Assembly: GCA_015039465.1 (NCBI GenBank)
Contig: MU130237.1
Span: forward strand, 744,001-808,000
Reading direction: 5' to 3'
DNA: 64,000 nucleotides
Origin: Phlegmacium glaucopus
Lineage: Eukaryota; Basidiomycota; Agaricomycetes; Agaricales; Cortinariaceae
The translations under genes and the position numbers were made by a program. A model generated the notes under the pieces. That model searched no databases. It was not told where the DNA came from and saw nothing but the letters and a program-made list of their open reading frames with translations. This document shows positions 10,601 to 21,108 of the stretch, in pieces. Positions within the stretch are counted from its first letter, which is position 1, and each line of letters begins with the position of its first letter.

Positions 10601-11924
10601 ATCTTAGCGGCTTCGCGACCTTGCTTGTCTCTCTTATTTATTTCTCTTCCTCTTTGCTTTGTTCTCCTCTGTCGCAGCCTAGCACTCAGTAGTTAGACGT
10701 CCTTTTGGGAAAAAAATTGGTGCGATTGTCTTTTGTTTTGTTCTCCTTCGTCTGCATGGATTGACCAAGTTTACCCAGATGAATGTGCTGGACGACAAGT
10801 GGCGCGTTTTTCCTCTCAACAATGGCTTCCCGAGCCCGAATAATATCGCGTGAGTAGGAGTAGCTTTTGGTGAGTTTGTCCATGTGCGTCTGTAATGCTT
10901 TGTGGGACTGATATCTGGTTGGGGCATTTCTGGCAGGTACTCGAGAACGGGGGCTGCTCGCGAGAAGGCAGACGTGATCGGTGTTTTCGACGGAAGAAGA
11001 GCGCTGGACAACGTTGTCACTGACGCGCCAAATAATTCATGCATCCGCTTTGTTGGCATCTCTGGCTCGCACTGGCCTGAGCTGGAGAGTGGGGAAGGAT
11101 GTCTTTTGTGTTCAAGTTGGTAAGCTCCGCTCTTCAGAGATTGCATCTGGATTAAATGCATAAACACCAGTTTCGCAAACCTAGCCTTGAAGGATCGGCG
11201 GAATGCACGCTCAAAGACCCCTGGAAAATCACCTTTTCCTACACTGCGCCTCTACAAGTCTTCAAATTTCAAACTTTTGGGATTTCGCGTCCGAACTCGT
11301 TCTTCATCTTCGCGAAGCAGACTGTATCCAGCCCCTGAAGTCCATGTATGCAGTGGATACCCGAGGATAACGATGTCATTAGCCCAAGAAGCTCATTGAG
11401 TAATGGGAGATATAGCCATCTATCATCAGGACGTGGGTATTTCCGCCTATGAACAGTTGATGGGTATTGCTAGAATGGCGTAGCATATCGGGTTCGTCTT
11501 TGTTCCCAAAATTCATTTTTTATGTTTGTTGGTCCCAACTCTTTTTCTTGGGCACAATTAGGATTTGATGTATGATCCTAATTCGCCCATTCTCGACTTC
11601 TATCCATTGGATTTGGGTCGGATCTGAATGGGGAAAAAAAGCATTGAGAGGCGATTGTGAAGATTCTATTTATTGATCAAGATAGGTTGCTTAAAGCTAT
11701 GGCAGGTGTGTTGAATTTGTTTATTTTGTTTCTGTGTCGTTTCTTACCAATTCTTTTTAGTGCGTGAAGATCGTCTCGCACAAGAGGAGCAACATTGAAA
11801 CTCTTGGGGAACGAGCACTAAATTCAGGTTCAACCCAGACAAAACGACAGTTTATCCATCATCGTTATCAGGATTCTTCCCACCCTTCTATCGGTGTGCT
11901 TATAATGGAAGCATTCGAGAATAC
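10601..11924. other. Gene-poor stretch without a recognised gene
   Basis: A 162-codon open frame on the minus strand (10679-11167) and several shorter plus-strand frames occur, but none resembles a known family. The minus frame opens at a non-ATG codon. The stretch may hold further eroded remnants of the adenylation gene, but no motif supports this. Confidence 0.45.
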
Positions 11925-12044
11925 CAACCATGATATGGTTGAATCCTCAGGTTGAAAATCAACCAGCGTCCATGGTTGATGCAAAATTCAACTGTTGTAA
12001 GGTTGAAAGTTGTTTTTCACCCGAACGATGGTTGAAAATCAACC
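11925..12044. repeat. Cluster of short palindromes built on GGTTG/CAACC
   Basis: Three perfect small inverted repeats lie within 120 bp: CAACCAT-gat-ATGGTTG at 11925-11941, and two identical copies of GGTTGAAAATCAACC at 11950-11964 and 12030-12044. Between them are imperfect relatives (ggttgatgcaaaattcaact near 11974 and ggttgaaagttgtttttcacc near 12001). The pattern suggests a decayed short interspersed or MITE-like element or a structured DNA element. No terminal inverted repeat with target duplication was identified. Confidence 0.5.
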
Positions 12045-12533
12045 CCTGCTGTTCCCCTGCTGTTCCCACAGTGCTACTCGGAACACACGGATCAACAGAG
12101 TTGGAAAGAATCATTTCATTGGCTGATACGCTCGCCCAGTTTCTCAGACAAGAAGCTGCAACCTATCAATGTATGCTTATTTCTCTCTTGCTCGCTCTGA
12201 AGACTTCATTGGCAGCCTAGAGTGCAAAGAACACCATAGGACCAACATAGGACAACTCTGGACAAGGAACGTAGGGTAGTCTTCGGTTTACTATTCAAAT
12301 TGTACCTGTCGGTTCTAGTAGTCCCCAGACTAAATAACCTTTTCATTTGGAATATGAATATGATCATCTATCACTCCTTCGTACGGACAGAGTAGGAGGC
12401 ATCAGATGCACAAGAATGCATTGGATTGAAAATGTCAAGTTCCGTAAAAGGCACCCGACATCAGCCAGCTCAAGTTTAACAACGGTTTTGAACAAGCAAA
12501 TTTTGTGGTAGAATACGACGATAAGTGACGGAA
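12045..12533. other. Intergenic stretch 3' of the chitinase gene
   Basis: No coding signal was recognised. The right part presumably contains the chitinase 3' UTR and polyadenylation site, since that gene ends at 12534 on the minus strand. Confidence 0.45.
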
Positions 12534-14142
12534 TCAGACATGGCCCAACGACTTTCGAATGGAATCTATTAGGTCCCACTGTTCGGTATCGCCGTGAATG
12601 TCGAACAGGTTGACACCTAGCATCCCTACTTCACGTGCAAAAGTAGCTTTCATACCCAAAGATTCAGGATCATCATATGTGATGATCTGACCAGAAGATG
12701 TAGATCGCAGAAAGGGAGTGTCTGAACAACTGTCCCATCGCCTCTCGAAACCTCCACTCGATGAAAAAATCGGCGGGCCACCCCCCTGTGGAAGCGATCG
12801 CACAAGGGCACCTTGTCCGACCAATTGTCGAAATTGTACTTGGCTATCTGAACCGCCGTCTTCGTCAACAACTTTGACCGACTCAGACCGGCGTGTTTGC
12901 GAAAATGAAGAGAAAGGTGATCTTGTCCGAAGTCTTTCTGCATGCGATGTCGAAATATAGCCATAGGAAGGCACCCCAAGTACCAATTTACACGGAGGGA
13001 ATTTCGCAGTTGTCCATGCTTGGAATGCCGCCACAGCATTTGCATCGGCCTGAGTCGAATTACCACATGCATCGTGAAGTGGGGCGTTTGGGCCAGGCTC
13101 CGAAGATGCTTGAACGGATAAATTAACCATATTGATACATACAGAGTAAAAGCACGCTTACAACCCCAAACATCATAATTCATTAATAACACCCAGTCAA
13201 GAACGTCCGCGAAGTCGGTCAAGTCGGTCATTGGCCGTCCTTGAGTGTCCCAAAAAGTAGATGTTTGAACGGCAGCGCTGATCCGAGCCGTAGGCGGAAG
13301 GATGGAACGAAGGATGATTAGAAATAAGAGAAAGTTGGGTGTATCTTTCGAGTCGACGTTATTTCCCTCAGCGCCTTGTCTTCCGGGGTATTCCCAATCC
13401 AGTTCTATACCATCCAAATCGTGTGTTTTGTATGCTGCGAGGACGTTGTTCGCAAAGAACCTTCTGCTCTCGTCCGAGGCGACCGCTGAGGAAAAGTGTC
13501 TAAAATATCGAGTCAGTTCGCCTGATACACAAAAAGACAGTCAGAAAGTGCTTACTGGCTGCCAGTCCATCCACCGATGCTGAGCTTGACTTTTGAGCCT
13601 TCCGCATGGGCAGCAGTAACTAATCGTGACAGATGTTTAGGACTATTGACCATATCGTCCCAAACTAAAGCGAAATCCTCATTTAGCGACGCAAATGCAA
13701 AGTCAATCCAGTCATAACGCCTAAAGTCAATCTTTTCGGGAGGGAAAGTCGGATCCGCCCAATCAGGGTAATAACCCATTACGAGCATCCTGGACGAGGT
13801 ATCTGAGCAAGTATCTTGTACATGGGAGGTGATTGGAGCAGGCAAAATGCTGACATGTCTATCGGTGTCCTGAGGCGATATAATGTCATCCAAACCGCCA
13901 GTGGCAGACGCAGATTGTTGCGCATTTGGGAAGTTAAATGGTGAGAGCGTAGATGTCGGGACTATGGATGGCTGAGAAACATAAGAATACTCCGGAGACG
14001 ATTCCAAGGCTACTTGTTTGTCTGCATGTCTGAGATGGTGCTTGAGGCTACCCAAGGTCTGTCCGTGTAATGCATTGACGATGGAGAAAAAGGCGAAAAG
14101 CAAAGCGATCACGGCATTGAGACGAAGTGAGATGTATGACAT
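12534..14142 (-). CDS. Secreted GH18 chitinase
   Basis: Glycoside hydrolase family 18 enzymes cleave chitin with a retaining, substrate-assisted mechanism; in fungi they serve in wall remodelling or chitin use. Three exons (14142-13556, 13499-13162, 13108-12534) give 499 residues. The start MSYISLRLNAVIALLFAFFS begins a hydrophobic signal peptide. After a Ser/Pro-rich spacer come barrel strands MLVMGYYPDWADPTFPPEKI, VKLSIGGWTGS, the catalytic motif LDGIELDWEYPG, LLMNYDVWG and LVLGVPSYGY. The catalytic Glu is present; the second Asp of the DxxDxDxE motif is Glu. The C-terminal region ends the fold (ITYDDPESLGMKATFAREVG). The first intron splits the Gln codon after GGWTGS, and the second follows DVWG. 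A 235-bp piece of exon 2 is duplicated in inverted orientation at 5869-6103. Confidence 0.9.
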
Positions 14143-17100
14143 TTTAATCAACCGTGACAATATGAGAAGCAACACTCTTTGGAGGAAGGAGGACGGCTGC
14201 CATCGTACACAAGCCGCAACGATTCTGGTCCAGACTGCCAGTCAAGAAATGTGACTTACCAGCTACCTCTAAAAGGGGTTTCTCGCCAAAGAAAGGTCTC
14301 TACCTCGTGGATGAGGTAATGCCGCTTGAATCTTCCATGGCATACATAATAATATACCTAGTAAGCCTGAGTACTGGTTGGTCCTGTACATCCATCTTCA
14401 CATGACACATTTTGTGAAACGTGAACAAGACTGAAAAGTGAAAGTGGTACGTTCTTGGCGTGCAATGGTGAATGGATGGATAATGAAATAAAGAAAGTGG
14501 AAGAGAGTTGTCTACCGAAAGGAGTAGTAGGGCCAGAGTATTATGCCAGTGGATGTATTGAGATGTTTCGCAACTAGAACTAGAAAGAAAATTTATTGTC
14601 TCAACTTTAACTCGAAGTTTAGTTATAAAATATCTCTATTAGCGATGATTTCCGTAACATACTCAACTTCAACTCGATCGAAAAGAAACACGAAGCATAA
14701 CGAACGTGATTATGTAATTATGTTCGGAAGGGAATGAAATGATGAAGATAAAGATAATATATTCTTGATGATCGCACTCGCAATATTTCAACAGAATTTC
14801 CCAAAATGTTCCGCAGAGAGAGGGTTTTGATAGTCGCCTGGAAGGCTTGGGTAGGGATGAATTGAAATGACAGGTGATATGAATGGTATCGTTGTTATGG
14901 ACTGACAAAGTTGCCTAGAAGCAAGGACCGGGGCGATAGAGTCTCCAAGTCTTCATGATCACCGCACTTAGATCTGAAACGACTTCCATGATTTTGCCTA
15001 TCATCCATGACATCCATGACATTTGATTACTATGGGCCATTGGATTCTATTTACATATGAAGGACCTCTTTGTCTCCCCACCTTGACGGTAACAGCGAAC
15101 CCCGCTACGTCCCCACTTGCAGTCAGGTCTCCATACTATCTCTAGTACCCGGCTTCATTGAGGTTCAGGTCAGGCAGCTTTTAGTCATACGTTTTATGTG
15201 TTATAGTTATGTAGAGTAGGATCTCGCATTCATTTTTGTTCTACATCCTGGACGGGTCCAGTAAGGCCTCTGTGATTTATATATATATTTTTGTCAGATT
15301 ATAATTAGGTTTTAACCGTTTGATCGGATCGTTAGTTGGGCGTTCTTGAAGAGACCAACTGCCGTTCAGCGCTCCTTATGTACCGGTAGCGGGATTTACC
15401 GGTAAAGCAGTTGAGAAGAACTTAAGAAACGTGACCTTCGTAGTTTACATAGTCGTGCTTTCTGCAGGACTGGTTGATAAGTCGCCAGCATCAGTCCAAA
15501 TATGTTTCAAGCCTGCAGATCCAGTCAAATGGTCAATTCCTTTTGGTATATGAGGCTATATGTCTATTTCGGCGGCATCGACCGATGATGCATGTGCCCT
15601 GCATCAGGGTTGACTGCAACTTGGACAACGACCACCGGTCCTATACCACGCGTCAAGTGCAGGATCCTCTAGGATTGCGAATAAGTTTTCGGAAACCATA
15701 CGTATTACGCAATGGAATGCGTCTTGGCACCGTAGACATCGCCGTCTCGAAGAACAGCAACGGCTTGTTCAACACCAGTGACATCCTCGTACTTATGAAA
15801 GGTGTAGTTAATCAAGATCGGATTGTGATCACAAATTGACACATCTAGCGATAAGGTATATTCTGCCTATCTATTCTATCTGCAAGAGTTTGACTTGGAG
15901 CACAGAATGTAAATACGCTGGACGTTACTTTCCTCACATGGGCCAACTATTCTCTTCCTTGAGTCGTTGTTACCAGGCGACTGGCCAATATGAGCCAATA
16001 TGTAAACACGATTTTGATCTTGATAGTCATCGTCACTTCGAGGTATCTAAAGGCAAACGGACGTAACGAGTACTAACGACGATAGAAGACGAACCAATAT
16101 GCCAGTACAAGGTGCGCTTTATCAACGCAGACGACGTGGTATATACTCGCTGCTCGCCTGGAAAGCGGCAACGTGGTCATCACGGCTCTCAGTTATGCTC
16201 AAAGAACCGGAGATCGCTCACAAATTCAACGGTATTTATTTGTCTGCTACCCTCCCCTCTTACGGATTGACGCGTCCCAGAGTCAATTATAGACCCAATC
16301 TCTAATCGCAGATCCTATTATTCCCAAAAATAAGATCAGCACGGACGACCTTGCAGGAACGCCCTATCAAAGTCATGTCCGAAGGGCCAAGGCCCTTCCT
16401 TTGGGCGATTTAGCGAAATCGTCGAAATCGGTATGTAGTAATAACTAAGTTACCCAATGACAGACTCTGTCAGCTTCGTCTTCCTGACAGTTTTTGAGAT
16501 ATTGTATTGATAAGCAACAACCTGAAAATGTAGTAATTCTGCAAGGTACCTCAACAATCTGTTGTGTTCATAACTTCGTATTTCACCTGACTGGCGCTTG
16601 TTGTACAACCTTTATACTGACAAGTTCTGAAAATATTTAATCCCTTACAACATGCGTCAGTACCCATTCTCTCAAAAAGTTGGATCTCATGAATGTTACC
16701 AGCGACAGTTGGATACAAGACAGTTGCCCGCCTGTTTAGATAGTCTGACAGCTAGATATTCCCGACCTGTCTCAACTTGCCGGAATTGAGAGGTTTTCAA
16801 AAATTCTTGCATCGTATACTTACAAAATCTGGTATGTAATTTGAGCGGTTCTGACAGTACTGACTGGGTTATGAGGGGTTATGATGTAACCGCAGCGAAG
16901 GAGTGGGCATCGGCCCGAAGTCTAAGATCAAAGTTTCACGCGTCGAATCTCGATGGACATCTCCGAGTCGGGATGTGTTTTTATTCGAGGGGTGTTTTTC
17001 AAGCTGGCGGCATGTGGACTAAACAACTCCAGTAAGTTGAAAGGACTCAGTGACTTATGCCGACCATCTCACCATGTAATGTTATTCTAAACCAAAATTT

Positions 17101-17370
17101 CCTTGCTATGTCGGAGAGCTAAATAGCCCCGGACCGAGGGCAACATGTATGATACATAACGTTGGATCCGAACTGTACCTGTACTTTGCTCATTTCGTAA
17201 AGGGTGCGTGTTTGATGATGTGAAAGGTAAGCTCCATCAATCCTATTGCTAGGGATACCCATTGACCCGATGCACGCCAAGGGAGTTGTTCCGAGAAAGG
17301 ATGAATGAGAGGTTGTAAACGTATCCAAATTAGGTAGTATCGTTGAAACAACTCCCCTGTCTCTCTTCCT
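14143..17370. other. Gene-poor stretch of 3.2 kb
   Basis: The left 300 bp should contain the chitinase promoter. Beyond that, the longest open frames (121 codons at 15474-15839, 76 at 15836-16066 and 68 at 16099-16305, all plus) are adjacent but in different frames and resemble no known family. They could be exons or remains of one lost gene. A TA-rich patch lies near 15270-15300. No transposase, reverse transcriptase or terminal repeats were seen. Confidence 0.4.
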
Positions 17371-17377
17371 TATAAAA
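17371..17377 (+). promoter_or_regulatory. TATA box of the orphan proline-rich gene
   Basis: The sequence TATAAAA lies 46 bp upstream of the 17423 start codon and is followed by a pyrimidine-rich tract (ctctttttttcttcttcatt). This arrangement is typical of strongly transcribed fungal genes, and it supports the downstream frame as a real gene. Confidence 0.6.
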
Positions 17378-17422
17378 TGCAGGCCACGCTCTTTTTTTCT
17401 TCTTCATTCTGAGCTCCTGCCT

Positions 17423-18034
17423 ATGTCTATCTTCGTTCGCCCAGATTCTCCTCCACCGCGCCAACCTTCTCCAGACATCCCGCCCACACCTCTACCTTAT
17501 CCTCACCACCCCCGTCGTGTGGCTTCTCAACCCAAAATCAGGATCTATTCGCCCTCTCACCCGCCAGGCCTTCAATCACCCACCAAAACCATTCAGCCTG
17601 TGCGCTCCCATGATCATATGACAAAAGCACACAGTGATCATAATAGCTTCGTGATACCGATGATGCGAACGCGTTCAACTTCAAGGACACAACACCTTTC
17701 GCCTTCCCGTAGTGCTCTGGATCTTGGTTCTCGTCGCAAGTCCACACTGACCATGGCTGTCCCCCGATGTTCCTCTGTACACGTCTACCCGGTCACGAAC
17801 CCTCCGCTTCCTCCAGCCCCTGCTGCGTTGGATCTCCCGTCGGTCGCCCCCAGTTCGAAGCGCACTCTCAGGTTGCAACCTAATTCATTCGACGCATTCT
17901 ATCTTGATGGGATGGGTGGAAATAGCCTACCTCAGCGAAAGCCCCCTTCCAAACCTGCGCTTCCTCCCCTCGAAAGGCACAAAAGCTTGGGCATGGCGTG
18001 TCTACGGCTTTTTCGCCTTCGAAATCCATCGTAA
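17423..18034 (+). CDS. Proline/serine-rich hypothetical protein, single exon
   Basis: I do not recognise a family. The 203-residue product has no intron, starts MSIFVRPDSPPPRQPSPDIP, and is rich in Pro, Ser and basic residues throughout, so it is probably largely disordered. Short motifs suggest phosphorylation or SH3-type ligand sites (PPPRQPSP, RSRKS-like basic/serine clusters, LPPAPAALDLPSV). There is no signal peptide, membrane segment or cysteine cluster. The best evidence that it is real is the upstream TATA box with pyrimidine tract, a Pro/Ser codon pattern kept over 200 codons, and a well-formed start and stop. It is flanked on the left by the gene-poor island and on the right by about 700 bp of AT-rich 3' sequence. 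Confidence 0.55.
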   Translation: MSIFVRPDSPPPRQPSPDIPPTPLPYPHHPRRVASQPKIRIYSPSHPPGLQSPTKTIQPVRSHDHMTKAHSDHNSFVIPMMRTRSTSRTQHLSPSRSALDLGSRRKSTLTMAVPRCSSVHVYPVTNPPLPPAPAALDLPSVAPSSKRTLRLQPNSFDAFYLDGMGGNSLPQRKPPSKPALPPLERHKSLGMACLRLFRLRNPS

Positions 18035-18731
18035 ACCCCGGTCATCGCCATCTAACGCGAAACATGGCTTCCTTTTTTTTTGGACATTCGTTTGAAACGT
18101 TTGGACCCTACCCTTTTCTCTGTATTGCTACATTTTTCTTCTATTCGACTTATTATACCTATTATGCCTCATTAATTTCGCGAATCCCTGCATTTTGTCT
18201 CACCTCATCACTGTTGCATTTATAACGCATCCCTACCATTGCTCATCATCCCCCCCGACTTTGTACATTGATATATCTAGTCATCTGCACCTACGTACAC
18301 TATCTTGTACATATTTTATACTATTTTAGTAGTTTATCAGCCATATAATAATTATATTCGTGTAATAACTGTATATCTTGTGGAACTGTAGTTCGTCACT
18401 TGCTTGCATATGCACTGGTCTATGGTTGAAGTTGAACCCATACAAAGAAATTATGATCAATTCGTTTACCACTAGAAAAGTAATCTTGAAACAACGTGCA
18501 CAGCAAAAGACCAACTTGAATGTGAAAAATATAATAGGCTATGAATACACTGCCACGACAATAAAAAGGGTTAGAGTCAGTTACAAAGTAAATGACAGAA
18601 AGAAAACTTACACTGACATGATACACATAGGAACAGAAACAACCCTAAACTTCGGTATGATAAAATAGACGAGACACCAGGGTCTAGAGGCGAACAAGCT
18701 GAGAAACAGGCCATGGCAAGAGCTCATGGGT
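18035..18731. other. AT-rich convergent intergenic region
   Basis: This region lies between the 3' ends of the proline-rich gene (plus) and the WTAP-like gene (minus). It is AT-rich with repeated tat/tta runs around 18300-18370, as expected for 3' UTRs and polyadenylation regions. No coding feature is supported. Confidence 0.5.
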
Positions 18732-19969
18732 TCAGAGTCCCAGCCTCTCCTGCAACGTCCGACTTGTATGATCTGTAGCATGACTACGGGTATTTGAATG
18801 ATTACGCTCGTTACCTTTACGACTCAGGCCACTCCCACCAACTGCCCGACCAGAGCCAGCGATGTGTGTTCCATTGCGACGAGGGCCTGTATTTTTGTGA
18901 GAATCACGATCCCATTCTCTGCCTCTATCGCGTTCTCGCTCCTTAGTTCCACGTTCTCTTTCCTTGTTCCTCTCTCGTTCGCGGTTTCGTTCACGTTCAC
19001 GAGTAGGAGGCGGCGGAGCGTCTGATGCATCATCCACCTCCATTTTAGTATTCGATACACTGCGGCTGTCGGCTTCGTGGCGAGAGTGTTCCCGCACGTG
19101 TGGACGTGGGGGTGTATTAGGATTATTGCGATTCTGAGGCTTATGAGAGGGTAATGGAGCAATAGGGCGTGGAGGAGACATTTGAGCGTCAGATATACGA
19201 GGCTTCTTATATGCCCTTGGACCAGTCGGAAGTTGTTTAGACACAGTAGTTCCATTGCCCGCAGATTCGGAGTGTGGCGCAGAGTGGTAAGAGTTCCGAG
19301 GTGAATGAGACGGTTTCGTGTTAACGCTATTGATTTGGCGAGATGAGGTAATCAACTCATACGACTTGTCGAGCTCCGTTCTGCGGCGAGTGGGTTAGCG
19401 CTCACTACAAACCGTGTCAGGCACCTATAACATACGATAAGGAGCTGATTATTTTGTGAGACTCTGTTTTGGAAAGGATGAGAAAAGGATGAGAGAGTTT
19501 CTCAGCATATGAAAATCGAATTTCGGGAAATAGGAGCACACCGTTCAAGGCATCTTCCAACTTCACGACAACTCGTCGCAATCCACGCACTTCATCTTTC
19601 AATTTACCGGTTTCACTATGCTTCAAAAGTTCATATAGTTCATCATTCTCTTCTTGCAACAGATGCGCTCGTTGTGTCAGGGCTGTTGTCACAGTATTCG
19701 AACCAGTGTTTTTCGTTGCGGCGCTGTTGAAATGAGGTAGAAGGAGGGACAGCAAAGCAGGCGGAAGAGAAACTGGGTCTGTAGAGGATGGCCCAGGCTG
19801 TTTGGAAAGGTATTGTCGTAGCTCCGCGACTTCATCCTATACGCCACAGTCAGTATGATATTGAAATCTGGTTTTCGAAACACGATCTTACAGTCAATTC
19901 AGTTAGTTGAGCGTCCCTCTCTCTCAACAGAATTTCAAGCTCCAGCTCCCGGGATGATGGAAGCTCCAT
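18732..19969 (-). CDS. WTAP/Mum2-like coiled-coil protein with RE/RD-rich tail
   Basis: WTAP/Mum2 proteins are coiled-coil scaffolds of the mRNA N6-methyladenosine writer complex in the nucleus. Four exons (19969-19892, 19836-19542, 19463-19436, 19380-18732) give 349 residues. The N-terminus (MELPSSRELELEILLRERDA) and middle (LLQEENDELYELLKHSETGK, VRGLRRVVVKLEDAL, ISSLSTELDKSYELI) are heptad-like. They resemble the conserved WTAP block in which a QEN-E-L segment precedes a long paired helix. The C-terminal half is disordered, with alternating Arg-Glu/Arg-Asp repeats (RERERNRERERNKERERG) typical of splicing-associated proteins. The third exon is only 28 nt. The start was chosen because it follows a 3' splice-like tract and no better ATG precedes it. 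The family call is moderate; a generic coiled-coil nuclear protein is the alternative. Confidence 0.6.
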
Positions 19970-20234
19970 GCAACAGACCTATATGGAGGATAGTCTCAAC
20001 GACACGGAATTGGAGTGTTAACCTTGGGCCTTGGGAAAACACTGCTTGTCGGCCCTTGAATTTAGAATTGCTTCCGTACTGCGTCAGTTTTATTAGAGAA
20101 TAAGTCCTGTTAGAACATTCTATGATATTCGTATACAAAGATCTATATATTCATTTCGTCGGTGCTCGCAAGCTTCGGTGCTCCTCGAGCTCAGTCACAA
20201 CAGCCTTGAACCAAACTAATAAACGAAATAACCG

Positions 20235-20896
20235 TCACAAATCATTTTCTCCATCGAAAGCGTCAGGTGGCACTTGGCCCTGCATCTGGGTTAGGGCTCC
20301 TGAGATGAGGTACAGGAAAGGTGCTGATTTCACGGGCGGTGGAGAAGACTGGTATGCAATCTTCAACGAACAACGCGGGCAATGAAATCGGTATTGTCGT
20401 TCGTGACCATTTTCCCTGTAAAGAAGTGATCCATTATGAAAAATTGCCGCAGAGGGGTAGAAATTACTACCTTTCGAGAAGAATGGGATCTTCCGCAACG
20501 GCATTCAACTTGAAAACTCTTGCCTTGCCGGAATCACTATCTTGCGACCGAATGATGATGGCATTGTCTGTTTTGCGTCTTGGAAGAGTGGCCAAACTTT
20601 TATCAATAACTAGCTGTGAGTGGTGGTCAATGAGATGTTAATAGTAGGAACGTATAGACACTCACAATAAATTCGCCGCATATACAATCTAGTAGGATAA
20701 AAAAAGATTAAATGCGCTGTTGTCACGTTTGATAACCATGGTAGCAAGCCACTCACAGTAGACACGCAGCGCCGCGGCAGAGGATGCAGTTGGTAGCGCT
20801 AAGAAAAAAGATTAAATATTATCATGTCAGCGCCAGGGTCGTGTGCTCACCATCCGCCGATGACGAGACTGCCGACCTAGAAACAACTTTGGGCAT
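20235..20896 (-). CDS. STEEP1 (CXorf56)-family zinc protein
   Basis: Animal STEEP1 promotes ER exit of STING; fungal relatives have no assigned role. Five exons (20896-20851, 20798-20757, 20688-20666, 20613-20471, 20415-20235) give 144 residues. The product starts MPKVVSRSAVSSSADA, as in the human protein, and continues with YYCICGEFILVIDKSLATLP, a stretch ending ILLERENGHERQYRFHCPRC, and IAYQSSPPPVKSAPFLYLIS. Cysteines in CICG and HCPRC are positioned to bind zinc. The human C-terminal coiled-coil extension is absent: the protein ends soon after GALTQMQGQVPPDAFDGE. Exon 3 is only 23 nt. It is head-to-head with the Avo2-like ankyrin gene. Confidence 0.88.
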
Positions 20897-21108
20897 TCTT
20901 ATGCCAGATGCAAGAAGGGGAAGACGGTGCACTAAAACCTCATAAATCGACAGTTGTCAGGTTCCCAGATTAACCGTGTCTTGTCATGTCGATTGCAGTG
21001 CTCAGGTTCCCACGTGACCTCGGCCCTGTTCCTTTGTTCCTAACTTCCTAAGTTCCTTTCAGTCTTTGAACCTTCCGCTATTTTGTCTGCCACTTCTCTC
21101 TTGCCTTC
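20897..21108. promoter_or_regulatory. Shared divergent promoter, STEEP1-like / Avo2-like
   Basis: A 212-bp gap separates the two ATGs. It contains a CACGTG-type E-box core (cccacgtgacc near 21011) and pyrimidine-rich tracts close to the plus-strand start. Shared regulation is inferred from orientation only. Confidence 0.5.

Noticed and set aside
10679..11167. 162-codon open frame on the minus strand
   Set aside because: It opens at a non-ATG codon, shows no family resemblance, and lies in a region of decayed sequence; length alone is not enough.
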